From positions 372,001-436,000 of the forward strand of contig JADNRY010000006.1 in assembly GCA_015501585.1 (NCBI GenBank): a stretch of 64,000 nucleotides of DNA, read 5' to 3'. Below are positions 12,179 to 24,233 of this stretch, in pieces. The position numbers were made by a program, and so were the translations under genes. The stretch comes from Rhodocollybia butyracea. Lineage: Eukaryota; Basidiomycota; Agaricomycetes; Agaricales; Omphalotaceae. A model generated the notes under the pieces. That model did not search any database and was not told the origin of the DNA. It saw only the letters and a program-made list of their open reading frames with translations. Position 1 is the stretch's first letter, and the number at the start of each line of letters is the position of its first letter.

Positions 12179-12974
12179 TCATACGTCCTGTCGCCTGAGA
12201 TCAAGTATACCTTTCATTAACAGCTGGACCTCGAGAACAGCTTCGATGCTCTGGCTTATGGGCGTCTCTTGTGTATTTCTAATGGGTGTGGCCGTTTTCA
12301 CTTCGACTTCCCATAAAGTATCCGGATGAGCTGGTATAGGTTCTTGGGTACTAGGCTCAACCTGGAGTTTCAAGTAAGGACACCTTAAGCATGAAAAAAC
12401 AGAAAGAATATCACGAACCTGCTCTTGTTGAAACATCTGTATCACTAAAGACCCCCGCCTAAATAAATATCCACGTTTGTATATCTGCGATCGTCGACTG
12501 GCAAAACGAAAAAAAAAAAAACTTGTATCTAATCCAAAGTCGTCGAGGTTGAGTTACGCACGTATGTCCAAGAGCTTGTGCAAAACTCAACGCGTCTCCA
12601 ATGACATGACAAGTTGCCCATGGACGAACAGTTGCTTCTGGGTGTGCTCTGACGGATTCTGGCTTCAAATAAGAGTATAATATCCTGTAGTAGCAAACCA
12701 AGTAAAAACTGGTCTTCGATGAGAAAGTATTGGCTGGTTCTACGTACCAGCCTTCATCTTTTCCCGTCAGCTCTTTTTTTGCTCTCAAAAGTATAGGTTC
12801 ACTGCCCATATCTCGCTGAAACTGTGCGTCTACAGGTTCAAATACAACCTCTCGAGTGTGCATTCGGAGAGAAGACTCGCTGTGTAAAGTTATTCGATTA
12901 AGAATTGCTTTGAGATCCCTGGAGAAGAATTCGCCGAAGAGAGCAACTTCGTAGGCGTTGCCTTGAGCAGACAT
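12179..12974 (-). CDS. MED18: Mediator complex subunit 18 (MED18/SRB5)
   Basis: MED18 is a head-module subunit of Mediator that contacts RNA polymerase II. Four exons (12974-12748, 12684-12562, 12497-12419, 12361-12179) encode 203 residues. Recognisable blocks are YEVALFGEFFSRD near the N-terminus, HTREVVFEPVD, RPWATCHVIGDALSFAQALG, RRSQIYKRGYLFRRGSLVIQ and the C-terminal VLEVQLLMKGILDLRRQDV. All intron phases are consistent. An unspliced reading through intron 1 (WYVEPANTF...) stays open but breaks the family alignment, so I consider it an intron. The size matches fungal MED18. Confidence 0.88.
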
Positions 12975-13145
12975 GGTCGTTTGAGGAGAAGATTGACGCT
13001 CGGATCACAATCGCAATCATAATAAAAGTACAGTACAAATTTACAATATAATCGAGCCAAACCTAGTTAGTTATACACAGACACGAATTAAAGGTGTAGA
13101 CATAGCAAAGACTCCAGAAAAGATGTCCCTTAACTACTATTGAGG

Positions 13146-14347
<1,202 letters not shown>

Positions 14348-15822
14348 TGGGGATTCCAGTGCAAAGAAGAGGAAAAAGATGTAGTCGTCGACGTCGGAAT
14401 CAAGAGTCACGCATTTTCCCACAAGTTTCCATTGCTATAATGGCTTTGCAGCGAACACTGAGCGTTGAGCGTCGAGTACCGTATACTTGAAGAAGACATG
14501 GCTTATTTTGTGCAGGGTCCATGAAAGATGCGAAGAATAATTGTAGTGTGTTTGGCAAATTACAACAACGTTCAACACAATAAAAACAACGGCCTAACTT
14601 GCGCAAATATTTTTACTACAAACAAACAAATACTAGACGTTGATTTTTTCCGGGTTCTCGTCGTCTTAGCACTTCCTGAAGCTTGACGTTCATTTAAAAG
14701 TGTACTAGCGAGTTTTCCGAGCATACCACTTGGAGGAGAGCTCACTTTGTGATGAACTTGTTTTCTATCAAACCATTTGATTTCAAGCTGCTCTCAACCT
14801 TTCAATCTTCATTGGGAGTGAAAAAGTTCAGTATGCACAACAATTCACATTAAAACACACATAACACAAATTACTACGCATTCTAGAATTCTCCCAAAAG
14901 TTTTAAACACCATCAGATGCAACTCAGCCCGTCCCTATGATATAGTAACAAGGTGTCGGTGCCGAACGGGCAATGTCATCACCGACCCGCACAAGGTGGG
15001 TCAAGCTCGTAGACTGCACCAAAATTTATCGTCATCGGCGTTTTTGATTGGGAAGAATCAAGGTAACTTTGTGTCGAGGAAGGCTCTTTATACTTTTTAG
15101 TCACGTGAAATTGATCGCGCACAGACCAGCTACACCAAAGCTACACGCTACCAACTACAAAGTATGTAAGTTGACTTGGAGTCTGGGTGGTCAAAAGATA
15201 TGGGAGCGTCAGGTTCTGGTGCCTAGATTTGGAGTATAGACCCTAGAGGCCCAGAAGAGGGGACCGGCAAGTTCTAAAATGACCTCGACAAAACCTAACA
15301 GTAACACTAAGTCGAGTGATTGGGCGAAGTGTACTGTACTGATTTTGAAACTCATAAACACACTTCACAGGAGTAAAAGCTTCATCAGAAACTTGTCTAC
15401 TGCGTGGGCGACCAGGCACTTTTATACCTCACAATTTCCTTGCAAAGTTGGCAAAGAGTACGTATCTCCCAAGTCATGCCGAACTTAGCCTTTAGACGCT
15501 GCTGTAGCGTGAGCAGTATTACATACCTTTGGTCACTAGTGCCGCTTGTACGCCCTATCCATTGAACCGCGACATTGTCGAACCCCGTTCAGTCCGTTAC
15601 CGCGATAATGTAGTTGTATCCCGTCTTTTGTGTACCTTCAACTTAGCACCGTTAGTAGTTACGGGTTATGCGAGCATCATGATGGGCAATCAAACCAACT
15701 AGTCTTGAGCATGGTTGTGCGCAGAACGACTGTCTAGCTATTCGTTCACACGCCGAAATGCAAAATTAATTATGAAGTACAGATAATCATCGGGATGTGT
15801 GGTGATTCATTGATATCCAATC
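14348..15822. other. long intergenic region between the forkhead and MTFP1-like genes
   Basis: About 1.5 kb with only short, unsupported ORFs (60-70 codons). The part nearest 14347 is the forkhead promoter and 5' UTR. The rest (14650-15780) has unremarkable composition and no tRNA, inverted terminal repeats or conserved protein that I can see. Confidence 0.5.
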
Positions 15823-16546
15823 CTATAACTCGTGTTTCCCATTCCCACTCTTTGGATTCTGTTCCGCTATCCGTTCCTTGACCCACTCGAAGACCTTGTC
15901 TGTAACGTGTTCGACTGGGTGATCAAAAAGGTACGGAAGTCCTGGTACGAGTGACAAGCCGGTTACAGTTGGACCCCACATCTTTAATCGTGGATTCTTT
16001 ACATTGGAAAATGCCTTCTTTGCTTGATTGACGGCAGTGTGAATGGTGAATGCAGGCAAGGCCCTGGGACAAGGATAAGAAGATGATTGGCTCAGAATGA
16101 CAGTTTGGACATACATGGACGCTATAGATTGAAAAGTAGCTCTATGAACGGCGGTGAATGCTAATCTAGCAGGTTCGGAAAAATGGGCAGCTTCCATTTC
16201 TGTTGGTCCCTTTCTATGAGCCTTGTATGTTTCGTACCCAACATCTCCAGTTAAATACAACCATGAGATACCGTACGCAGCTGTGACAATCCAGGGCGGA
16301 ACAACAGGTCTAAAAGCTTCCCCGATGTCACTGGTCTGGCAGAGCAGTGAATTTTCAAGAAAAGAAAACGAGAAAATAACGACTTACATAGGCAACGTAT
16401 CTCGTCGTAGCCCTTAAAGCAGTTCTTAACCGAGCACCGTACGCCATGTACCGCAGTTCAGAGTCTGTACTGTCCACATCCTTATCAGCGAGCTCGTCGA
16501 CCTTTTTTTCGATGACTTGTGTAGTAGTTTCTGTTGATTTTGACAT
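15823..16546 (-). CDS. mitochondrial fission process protein 1-like (MTFP1/MTP18)
   Basis: Members of this family are inner-membrane proteins that promote mitochondrial division. Three exons (16546-16388, 16335-16115, 16063-15823) encode 206 residues. After a short charged N-terminus come ARLRTALRATTRYVAYTSDI, GEAFRPVVPPWIVTAAYGIS and WLYLTGDVGYETYKAHRKGP, the signature region of MTP18. The C-terminal half has LPAFTIHTAVNQAKKAFSNV and KMWGPTVTGLSLVPGLPYLF with hydrophobic membrane segments, then a soluble charged tail. It is divergently transcribed from the FHA-forkhead gene with 141 bp between start codons. Confidence 0.85.
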
Positions 16547-16687
16547 GTATAGAACGTGCACAAGGCGCCGAACGTGCGATAAGCCTTTGAAAGAACGCGA
16601 ACGCCGGTCCGAATAATTCGCCACGTGAGTCATTTGACTTTCAACGACGTTCTCAACGCCAACCCCAACGACGAGCTCTCTATTTCC
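16547..16687. promoter_or_regulatory. 141 bp bidirectional promoter, MTFP1-like / FHA-forkhead
   Basis: The two start codons face away from each other across 141 bp, so the genes must share promoter sequence. A CACGTG E-box lies at about 16622-16627. Confidence 0.55.
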
Positions 16688-18786
16688 ATGGAGTCCCGGA
16701 CACGCTCTGCTTCGCCTAGCTTTGCAGATGGCAAATTACAGACTTCTTCCTCACCGAACAAGATTTCCGCTTATTACTCCCTTGTCTTTCCTCATTCTAC
16801 ATTCTATATCCAGACGTTGTCAGTGACAATTGGGAGACGATGTTACCCTAATCCAAATGCTCCGAACTCGTCCTCGTCTGCAAATCCAGAACCTGTGCAA
16901 GTTGATGTTGATCTTGGGGCACTGAAAAGTGTTTCGAGGCTTCATGCGAAGATTGAATATGACCAAGAAGAAGATCGTTTTGTTCTCGTTGTCATTGGAC
17001 GAAACGGAGCTTGGGTTGATGGTGTTTGGCAGGGAAGTGGCACCAAAGCAACATTAGGCGAACGGTACGTTTAACAGAAAACAATTGTACACGAGGCTGA
17101 TATTATTTCAGTTCTCAGATACAGATTGCCTCGAGGACATTTCATTTTGTCCTTCCGCCTCCGCCTCCGCCAGATGACACTCCTTCTCCGAGCTCAAACT
17201 CCTCGACAAACAGACCGCGCTCTCCATCACTCGATATAACTTCTATATCTCCGCCGTCGTCGCAGCCATCTCATTCACCGCCGCCGAAACAACTTAAACC
17301 ACCAACTCCTCCACCGGAACCTCAGCTCGGCAACTCTAATCTTATCGCGAGATCAACGAAAGCCAACGCGAAGAAGCGCAAGAAGAGTGATATTTCTGAT
17401 ATCCCTGTTCCTCCTTCCTTTCTTGCCAAGCAGGAAGAACTACCTCCTAAACCAACACTAACTTATGCCCAGCTTATATATCGTGCCATCAAAGCCTACG
17501 ATAACAAAGCGACTTTACAGGAAATTTGTGCATGGATAGCAAAAGAATACGAGTATTATCGCTACAATGATGGAACAGCGTGGATGGCAAGTCATTTCTT
17601 CTTCATTTTTTGGATCATTGGTGCGACTGCCGATTTCTTTCAACAGAGCTCTGTTCGTCATAATTTGTCCTCCAGTCGAGCGTTCAAGAAGCTGGAACGG
17701 TGTGGAGGCGATAGAGGAAAAGGTTTCTTCTGGTCGCTCGATGAAGCCCATCAACACTTGCTCGATGATCAGCCTGCTACGGGTACTTCAGAGTCTGGAA
17801 CCAAAGCGCGGAAAAAAGACAAGGCATCTGAACCTGCGCTTAAGCGTAGTGTCAAGGGTGATCCGAAATCAGTTCCCCCGCCTCCGCTGACTTCGACGCC
17901 TCTTTCAGCTGCAGCGTCTAGTTCCACTTCTAATATTCCGGTAACGTCCGGTCAGGCGTACCCTCCACAATCAGTATCAAATCCTTACACAGTCCTGACA
18001 CAAGCTTGGAATACACGACCCACGAATAATGCACTGCCTTCTTCTACCCCTACAATGACGACTTTTAATATACCCACTGCACCCACACCTTTGACATTAA
18101 CATCTCATGCCTCTGTACCACCAGTAACATCTACATCATCACTAGTAACTATACCCGCATTAGCACCGCCACCCACAGCTGCCTCGGTTTCCGCTCCGAC
18201 GACATCAACACCTGCCACGAAAATACCCGCACCCGATATAGCCATTCCCATCATTCTAGGGCCCATTCCTCCCACTCATCCAAGCTATTCTCCTACTCAT
18301 CCCAGCAACTCGGTCAAGGAGGGCTTTATCATTCTCCACGAACGCAAATTAATCCTCGACCCTGATGTCTTCTCAAGTCTCACCAAAGATATGTTGGTGG
18401 AACTGGAGAAGATGGGTGCGAGTAAAGCCATTGAGGTGCTGACGAGCCATATGGTACGGGTACTGAAGGAGAGGAGGAAGATTAAGAAGAATGCGAATAA
18501 GAGCGCTAAGGGGAAGGGGGTAAAGGGTGCTAGTGGATCGGGGAAGAAAACCGCATCTGGATCTGCGCCTGCTACTGGGTCTACTATATCTGCTATGATC
18601 GTTGATCCAATGGTTCCTATCGCCATTACTCAGGCCCCTTCCAATGAAGCAGAGTCTCCTATCATAATTGTGGATTCCGACGACGATGGTCCCGTGCTGA
18701 AAAAACGGAAGATCGAGGTCAGTCATCCCCACACGGCACCTTTCGGTTCGTCTTCCGTGGAACTTCCTGTTGTAACCCTGGTTTAA
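16688..18786 (+). CDS. FHA-forkhead transcription factor (FKH1/2- or FHL1-like)
   Basis: Three exons (16688-17064, 17112-17586, 17647-18786) encode 663 residues. An N-terminal FHA phosphopeptide-binding domain is clear from YSLVFPHSTFYIQTLSVTIG through SVSRLHAKIEYDQEEDRFVL and VIGRNGAWVDG. After a proline-rich linker, a forkhead domain runs from LTYAQLIYRAIKAYDNKATL through DGTAWMSSVRHNLSSSRAFK to GGDRGKGFFWSLDE. This pairing is known in the fungal FKH1/FKH2 cell-cycle regulators and in FHL1, a ribosomal-protein gene regulator; I cannot decide between them. The Ser/Thr/Pro-rich C-terminus ends in a small acidic patch (VDSDDDG) and a basic KKRK. Intron 2 (17587-17646) uses a GC donor, GCAAGT; splicing there restores the recognition helix. 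Confidence 0.88.
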
Positions 18787-19471
18787 ATGCCACGCCGATT
18801 CTAATAATTTTGTTATAATTTATCACATCCATAGCATGCCTGTTTCCTCTAATCGCAACCCAACGACACCTTTCTGTACTATCTACATGCAGCTGCCTTA
18901 CTATCAGGTATATTGACCTCATCTCCCACTTCCATGATACCGATTTTGTTTGTGAATCATGGTTTTCACCTTCTCATCCTTTCACCGTAGGTCACATTGG
19001 TCTCATTTCTATGTATAGTAGTTCTTGTTCGGGCTTTAGCTTCAAAGTAAGATCAGTTTACTTATGTAAATTACATAGACATTGTACGAGGATAGACACC
19101 TCTCAGAACTTTCCGTAGCTTGCCACTTTAATATCTGATAACTGATTAAGATGAGGAAACACAATTAGAGTTCAGTAAAATTCACGATATCATGTCATAC
19201 TATAAAGCAAAGTAAGCAAAACATACTATAAGAGTGTCTATGAAACGAAAACGTTAACGGGCATAAGGCATGAGTATACAGGTCAAGCAAAAAGGATCAA
19301 ATGTTTGTATATGGTACAAGTGAGCAGTGAGCATAGGATCATGAATGCAGTTTCATCGAAAGTGAAGACTAGTAGAATGAGATAAAGAGCGATGCAAAAG
19401 ATGATACGATGATGATGATGATGGACTGTTAAACCCGGAACGTGTTGCAACATTCGAGGTTCCGATGAGTA
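18787..19471. other. convergent intergenic region with a short GAT-repeat tract
   Basis: About 680 bp between two convergent genes. It is AT-rich, with a short (GAT)n tract near 19408-19422. No gene is seen; it probably holds the two 3' UTRs. Confidence 0.5.
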
Positions 19472-21520
19472 TCACGATGGTGCTGGTTGCAGGTCGAATT
19501 TCTCCCGTATGTACTCGGAGATCAGTCTCGCCTTGGTTCTTATCCCCAGGCCAAAACTGTCATCGTACCTCGTTCGGTGACAAAATTTGCGTATCAACTT
19601 CGCTAAGCTCGCATTTGGGGTTCCAGCCTGGAGAAGTTTACGGTCGAGTTGCTCCCTCCTCTCCTCAATCTCTTCCAATGTTTTGAGAAGAAGCTGACCG
19701 TCGTCGAGCTTGACCCGCTCTGAATTTTCTGACAGAAAATGTAGCCAGCTCAACGTGGTAGCCCACTTGGTCGCCTGGAGCTTGCTAAGGGGACTGAGGA
19801 GCTTAGGACGTTTTGGTTCACGACAAGCTTTGATAGCTGCTCGCTCTGATGGTAGAAGCTTTTGCTTCTTTGGCTTTGGCAATCCCGTTGATTTTTCATC
19901 CTGCACAGCCATCGCTTTCTTCACTTCCTTTTCTGACTTTACAGAATGCTCGACGGTGACAACGATAGCACTCGAAGTGGATGGTGGGACCGGTACGCGC
20001 TCCTTTTTGGGAGCGCGTTCAACTTTGAAGGCCGTGTTGGGGTAGGGCATATAGCGGACGGAAGACGGTCTAGCGACTTTAGCGGACTTCGAGGCCATCG
20101 AAGGCGACGTATCCAGCTTAGTATGACGCCCACGTTTAGTGGGCGCTTTCGAGCCATAGCTGGTTTGGATGAAGTTTCGTTTTGGCGTGAATGAGGTCGA
20201 GGATGTTGCAACGACCGGAGATGTAGGAACAGATGGTGCGGGCGAAGGTAAAGGATGTGAGCATTGCTGTCCTTGAAGCTCTAGGTTTGTTAAGGATCGT
20301 GGACTTTTGAGTGTGTTTGGAAAACACCAGGAAGGGGAAGGTGTATTCCTTGGTGTAGGTAAAAATGTAGATGCGGATCCGTCGTCCGAACCACTTAAAA
20401 ATGACGCACTGTGATCTTCAGCGGGTAGATTGCGGACAGAGTCATCCAGTGCAGATGGGACACCAAGGTCTGCCCCTTCATCTTTGATATATAGTGGGGG
20501 CGGAGTAGCCAATTTCCATTCCATGGAATTCATGCGCATGCGAAGAGGATCAGCAAGGACCTTGTTGATCATTCGGTCGCGCTCTCGTTGCTCTTCCATA
20601 TCGGTGAGTTGTTCCGGTTCAGTGTCACGATAAGAAGGGCGATAGTGCAAAGGTTGTGCAAACGAAGACGGTTGCATAACGCTATTGCCGTCCTCGCAAG
20701 CACTAGCAAGGGATGGGCGAGGCGCCTGGAATTCGCCGCAACGACTGGAACGCGCAGATGGAGTTGGACTTTGAGAACGAACAAAGTCGACAATGAGCGA
20801 GGTGTCAGGCAGAGGCGTTTTATACATCTCATTAGGACCAGTGGCGCAACGAAAATCGCGCACAGATGTTTCAGTCCGGGTGGCATCCTGAAAATCATTT
20901 TCGCTCCGGCCAGGAGCGTCCGAGACGGAGAGCCTCCGGGAATGAGCGTCTTCGGAGAGGCCAGAGCTTGATTGGATTGGGGATGAGGGAACAGATAAGG
21001 ATGATTGTTGAGAGCAACACCTCAATTCATTGTTCTGAGAATGAGATAGACTATCTTCAGGCAAGAGAGCCTTCGACGCCGGGGAAGTAGAGGTTTCCAC
21101 CTCATCTCGTAATTCGACAACGGCCGATGACAACGACAGGGTTCCTGCATGGCTAGCTGTTGTGGGTGAAAGAATTGGTATTGGGATTAGGCTATTCAAG
21201 TTTGATGTACTCAATGTATCATCAATGAGCGCAGATCCCGCTTCCAATTTTACACCTACGGCCATACCACCGGCACTACCGTCGCAGCCATAGAGTGACA
21301 TTGTATCTCCCTTGGCATTCTTCCTGTTTTCTAACAGCGGTGCCAAGTTGGCTCGGAGAAGAGCTGCTCTTGATTCCTCAACAAAACTAGGGTTGAGAAG
21401 GTGTTGTAATTGTAAAGAATTGGTGAACAAGCTAAGAGGCAAGTCACGCGATGCTGTAGTGGGGAGCGCCGAAGGCTGCATAAACGATGATCCATCAAAG
21501 ATAGTGTTGTCGTGGTCCAT
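19472..21520 (-). CDS. large Ser/Pro-rich nuclear-type protein with C-terminal helical domain
   Basis: A single exon of 682 residues. The ATG at 21520 (MDHDNTIFDGSSFMQ) is the best start; the frame stays open further upstream but only with an unlikely N-terminus. Most of the protein is Ser/Thr/Pro-rich with basic clusters (SKAPTKRGRHTK, PKPKKQKLL, EPKRPKLL), suggesting nuclear localisation. The C-terminal ~100 residues are different: predicted helical, with TTLSWLHFLSENSERVKLDD, LLLKTLEEIEERREQLDRKL and TKARLISEYIREKFD. The spacing is reminiscent of the TFIIS N-terminal / LEDGF-IBD helical fold, but this is only a resemblance. I recognise no named family. The 5' neighbour is 1.6 kb away. Confidence 0.7.
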   Translation of the reverse strand: MDHDNTIFDGSSFMQPSALPTTASRDLPLSLFTNSLQLQHLLNPSFVEESRAALLRANLAPLLENRKNAKGDTMSLYGCDGSAGGMAVGVKLEAGSALIDDTLSTSNLNSLIPIPILSPTTASHAGTLSLSSAVVELRDEVETSTSPASKALLPEDSLSHSQNNELRCCSQQSSLSVPSSPIQSSSGLSEDAHSRRLSVSDAPGRSENDFQDATRTETSVRDFRCATGPNEMYKTPLPDTSLIVDFVRSQSPTPSARSSRCGEFQAPRPSLASACEDGNSVMQPSSFAQPLHYRPSYRDTEPEQLTDMEEQRERDRMINKVLADPLRMRMNSMEWKLATPPPLYIKDEGADLGVPSALDDSVRNLPAEDHSASFLSGSDDGSASTFLPTPRNTPSPSWCFPNTLKSPRSLTNLELQGQQCSHPLPSPAPSVPTSPVVATSSTSFTPKRNFIQTSYGSKAPTKRGRHTKLDTSPSMASKSAKVARPSSVRYMPYPNTAFKVERAPKKERVPVPPSTSSAIVVTVEHSVKSEKEVKKAMAVQDEKSTGLPKPKKQKLLPSERAAIKACREPKRPKLLSPLSKLQATKWATTLSWLHFLSENSERVKLDDGQLLLKTLEEIEERREQLDRKLLQAGTPNASLAKLIRKFCHRTRYDDSFGLGIRTKARLISEYIREKFDLQPAPS

Positions 21521-23152
21521 GATTTGCAGTGGCTGATAACACAAAGTGTAGAACAAAGGTAGAACACTGTATTTTTTTGTGAATAATATAGTCTCTACAC
21601 AATGCTTAAGTTCAGAGCCTATAAAAAAAACCAATGATCAGCAATGACTGAGAGGGGTGGAAGAATGAAGATACTGTACAACAGTGTATAAAGAACTTTG
21701 TATCACATAAAGCCAAGTCAAAAAGATAATCCAAAGTGAAAACGGCTTGTAGTGGTGGTAAGGGTGAAAGGGAAAGATTGCTTAATTCTCAAAACTTGGC
21801 CTTTTTATAATGTGACTGTCTCAAGCTCATCCGTGACCAGTGACTACGGAACCATCTGGAAGGAAGCATGTTCCCTCTTTGAATTTCCAATAAATTTCCG
21901 TCTATAAAGCAAATTAAAAAGGAACTGGATCACAGTAGAATTGTTGAATAACAGTATAACTCAGGATAACTCGAGCGCTACATAGCCTCTACCTATTGTA
22001 GCTCAAGTGCATCCAAAAAAAACTGAGTCAATGACTCACTGAGATTTTCCGCAGCAAGAAATAGGGGCTAGGGGCTCAAACTTTTTCCAAGCCATTCTAA
22101 TTCTTTCCTTAAATGGTTAGAGTAATGCTATGATTAGCCGCGGTGTGAGAAACTGTTTGTAATCTCATGTAAAGCGTTATGATTTATGAAACCTTACTTT
22201 ATCTACACAAAAATTTTCAGGGAATGAAAGATAGCCAACTGGCTGGTTGTGATGCTCCAAATTCTTTAAGCTGGGGTAAGCCGGTCCATCAGGAAGTGAA
22301 TTACTTCCAAACAGCGTGACAACAGAATATATTGATAACGAGTAACAACATAGAGGTTGGACACTGGACAGTGCTGGAAGCTCTAAAAGCTTCAGAGGGA
22401 TCCAATAACTCTGATGGTTACTTTTTAAGTTGAAAAGTCCAGTTTTGCTAATAAGTCACTTATTAATACTGTTTCCAGCAGAAACACATCGCACCAAGGA
22501 AGATCTTGTCTTAAAGCATGGAGCTTGAGAAAGTGGGATAAACTTAATTTTTTTCGGGCTGGTTCATCAAGGTTTTATACCTTAGTTCTTCTGATAGAGA
22601 TGAATATATCGACTTGTAGACTTCATGTAAACCAGGAGCTGAGTGCCGGAATCCAGACAAGGGAACTAACCAGGCAAACAAACCTGTACTGAACTTACTA
22701 AGTACAGAGCAATACTGATGTCAGGCTTCATCTTGCCATACAACTTGAAATTCAGTGTCTGTGTACCACTGTATGTGATTCTAACTTGAAAGGCAGCGGA
22801 AGCCTGCTATGCATGCAACACTAAAGACCCGAGCGCTGAACAGAAAGAGAGACTCACGAGCTGCTCACGAGTGTTATGCAAGGTATCGTCGACGATTAAG
22901 AAGATGGAGTCAGAGAGTAACGAATGTAGCTGTGAAGTAATGACTAAGCAAGTGCAGACGGTGGGAACGATGGATGTGACAGCGAGCAGCAACCTATGAA
23001 CACAAACTTGCATGTCTAGGATTTGAGCATAATTATATTGTTTCCCGTCCTCATTTAAATTGGATGCAAGCTTGAGCAGTTGGGCCATCATTTTGGGTAC
23101 TAGAAAATCAAATACAACGTATATGCAACGATAGCCTTGTAGCGGGCAAAAT
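21521..23152. other. AT-rich intergenic region
   Basis: About 1.6 kb upstream of the 19472-21520 gene. The 500 bp next to 21520 presumably hold its promoter. A 119-codon open frame on the minus strand (22807-23166) overlaps the end of the next gene and looks like leftover coding potential rather than a gene. No repeat with clear ends was found. Confidence 0.45.
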
Positions 23153-23909
23153 CTAAGACTGAACATAAGTTACATCTGCAACCCAGCGTTCACAGTCCTC
23201 AATGATATCACAAAGCTGCATACGCAGCAGACGCAGATGACCAAACGTGATGGCATTTGGCCCAGGCGCACTGCGCCATATTCGGTCGGATTAAACGATG
23301 CATGGCATCTCTAGATGAATGCTGTAGAAAACAACAAGCCAACAGGAATGAATACGCACATGTATGAAGGCACGGTAGATTTCCGCGATGTCATGAGCCA
23401 CCTCTAAAAGAGTACGAGAACCGCCAGTGTGGTTGAAGAAGAATAATTTCTTGCGAATCTGAAGATGATTGTAGCCAGGCCACTGTAGCAAGTCATCAGT
23501 ACGAAAAATCACAGACAGGAAAAACGAGGCTCACGTTCAAGATTAGTTGCACAAACGGACGTCTGGGGAACCAAGCTTGCGGCAGGAGGTCGGTGATAGC
23601 CTCCGAGGGATACGCCAGGTCCTGATACATTGCGAGTTCCGTCATTGCGACGCCAGCTACTTGCTCAGCAGCAGACCCAAAAAAAACAGAGGCGCTAGTA
23701 TGGTAATTAACGCGAGATACCAGAGTGTGTCTTTGACTTGAGTGCCACCAATCTGATTTCACCAAAGTAGTGAAGTCGACAGCATTTCGCCGACCAGACC
23801 TTGTTGAAATTGGTTTCATCGAGTTTGTCAAGGCAGAAATATCAATTGCATTGCGTCGCAGTCTTGAAGATGACTCCAGGGTTGGGCCAGAGGAAAAGTA
23901 CTGAGACAT
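23153..23909 (-). CDS. hypothetical Agaricomycete protein, exon structure uncertain
   Basis: The likely start is at 23909 (MSQYFSSGPTLESSSRLRRN). A long first exon runs to QAWFPRRPFVQLILN, followed by an intron and an exon beginning WPGYNHLQIRKKLFFFNHTG and ending EIYRAFIH. Downstream, PGPNAITFGHLRLLRMQLCD and EDCERWVADV look like the conserved C-terminus, with a stop at 23155-23153. I recall similar short Agaricomycete proteins with a W-P-G-Y-x-H motif and a C-terminal G-x-I-x-F-x-x-L block, but know no function for them. Joining the last two blocks needs either a splice I cannot place or one extra base near TGCGCCTGGG (about 23257-23266), so this may be a third one-base lesion in the window or a pseudogene. 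Confidence 0.45.
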
Positions 23910-24233
23910 AGCGAGTAGGAAAGAGTGAGGAAGTTGGGGATAACTAACACCTGGCTTGTCTTTATACGCCACTCGAACAATCGAGTTACCATTGACTAGG
24001 ACTATTGACTGGCCATAACAGTCTATTGAATAAACAATGACCTTAACATTGTTAATGAGCGTCAAAAACTCAAAAAGGAAAAGATCGCCAATTAAATAAA
24101 CGCCCTTGCGCCTTTATCTTTCTCAACGTGTTGCGCGGGGCTTCTCTAAGCAAGTGGTCAATCGGACCTCGCTTTCATCACTGTAGTTTCGAATTAACTT
24201 AATCTCTTGCTATCCAACTTCTCGTGCGCGAAA
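23910..24233. promoter_or_regulatory. divergent promoter region, hypothetical gene / HEI10
   Basis: 324 bp between two divergent start codons. No specific motif stands out to me beyond pyrimidine-rich tracts on both sides. Confidence 0.4.

Noticed and set aside
17584..17646. MASHFFFIFWIIGATADFF as a membrane-anchored start for the forkhead protein
   Set aside because: This is the translated GC-AG intron; splicing it out restores the conserved forkhead recognition helix.
22807..23166. 119-codon minus-strand ORF as a separate gene
   Set aside because: Starts inside the end of the neighbouring hypothetical gene, with no promoter space and no family signal.
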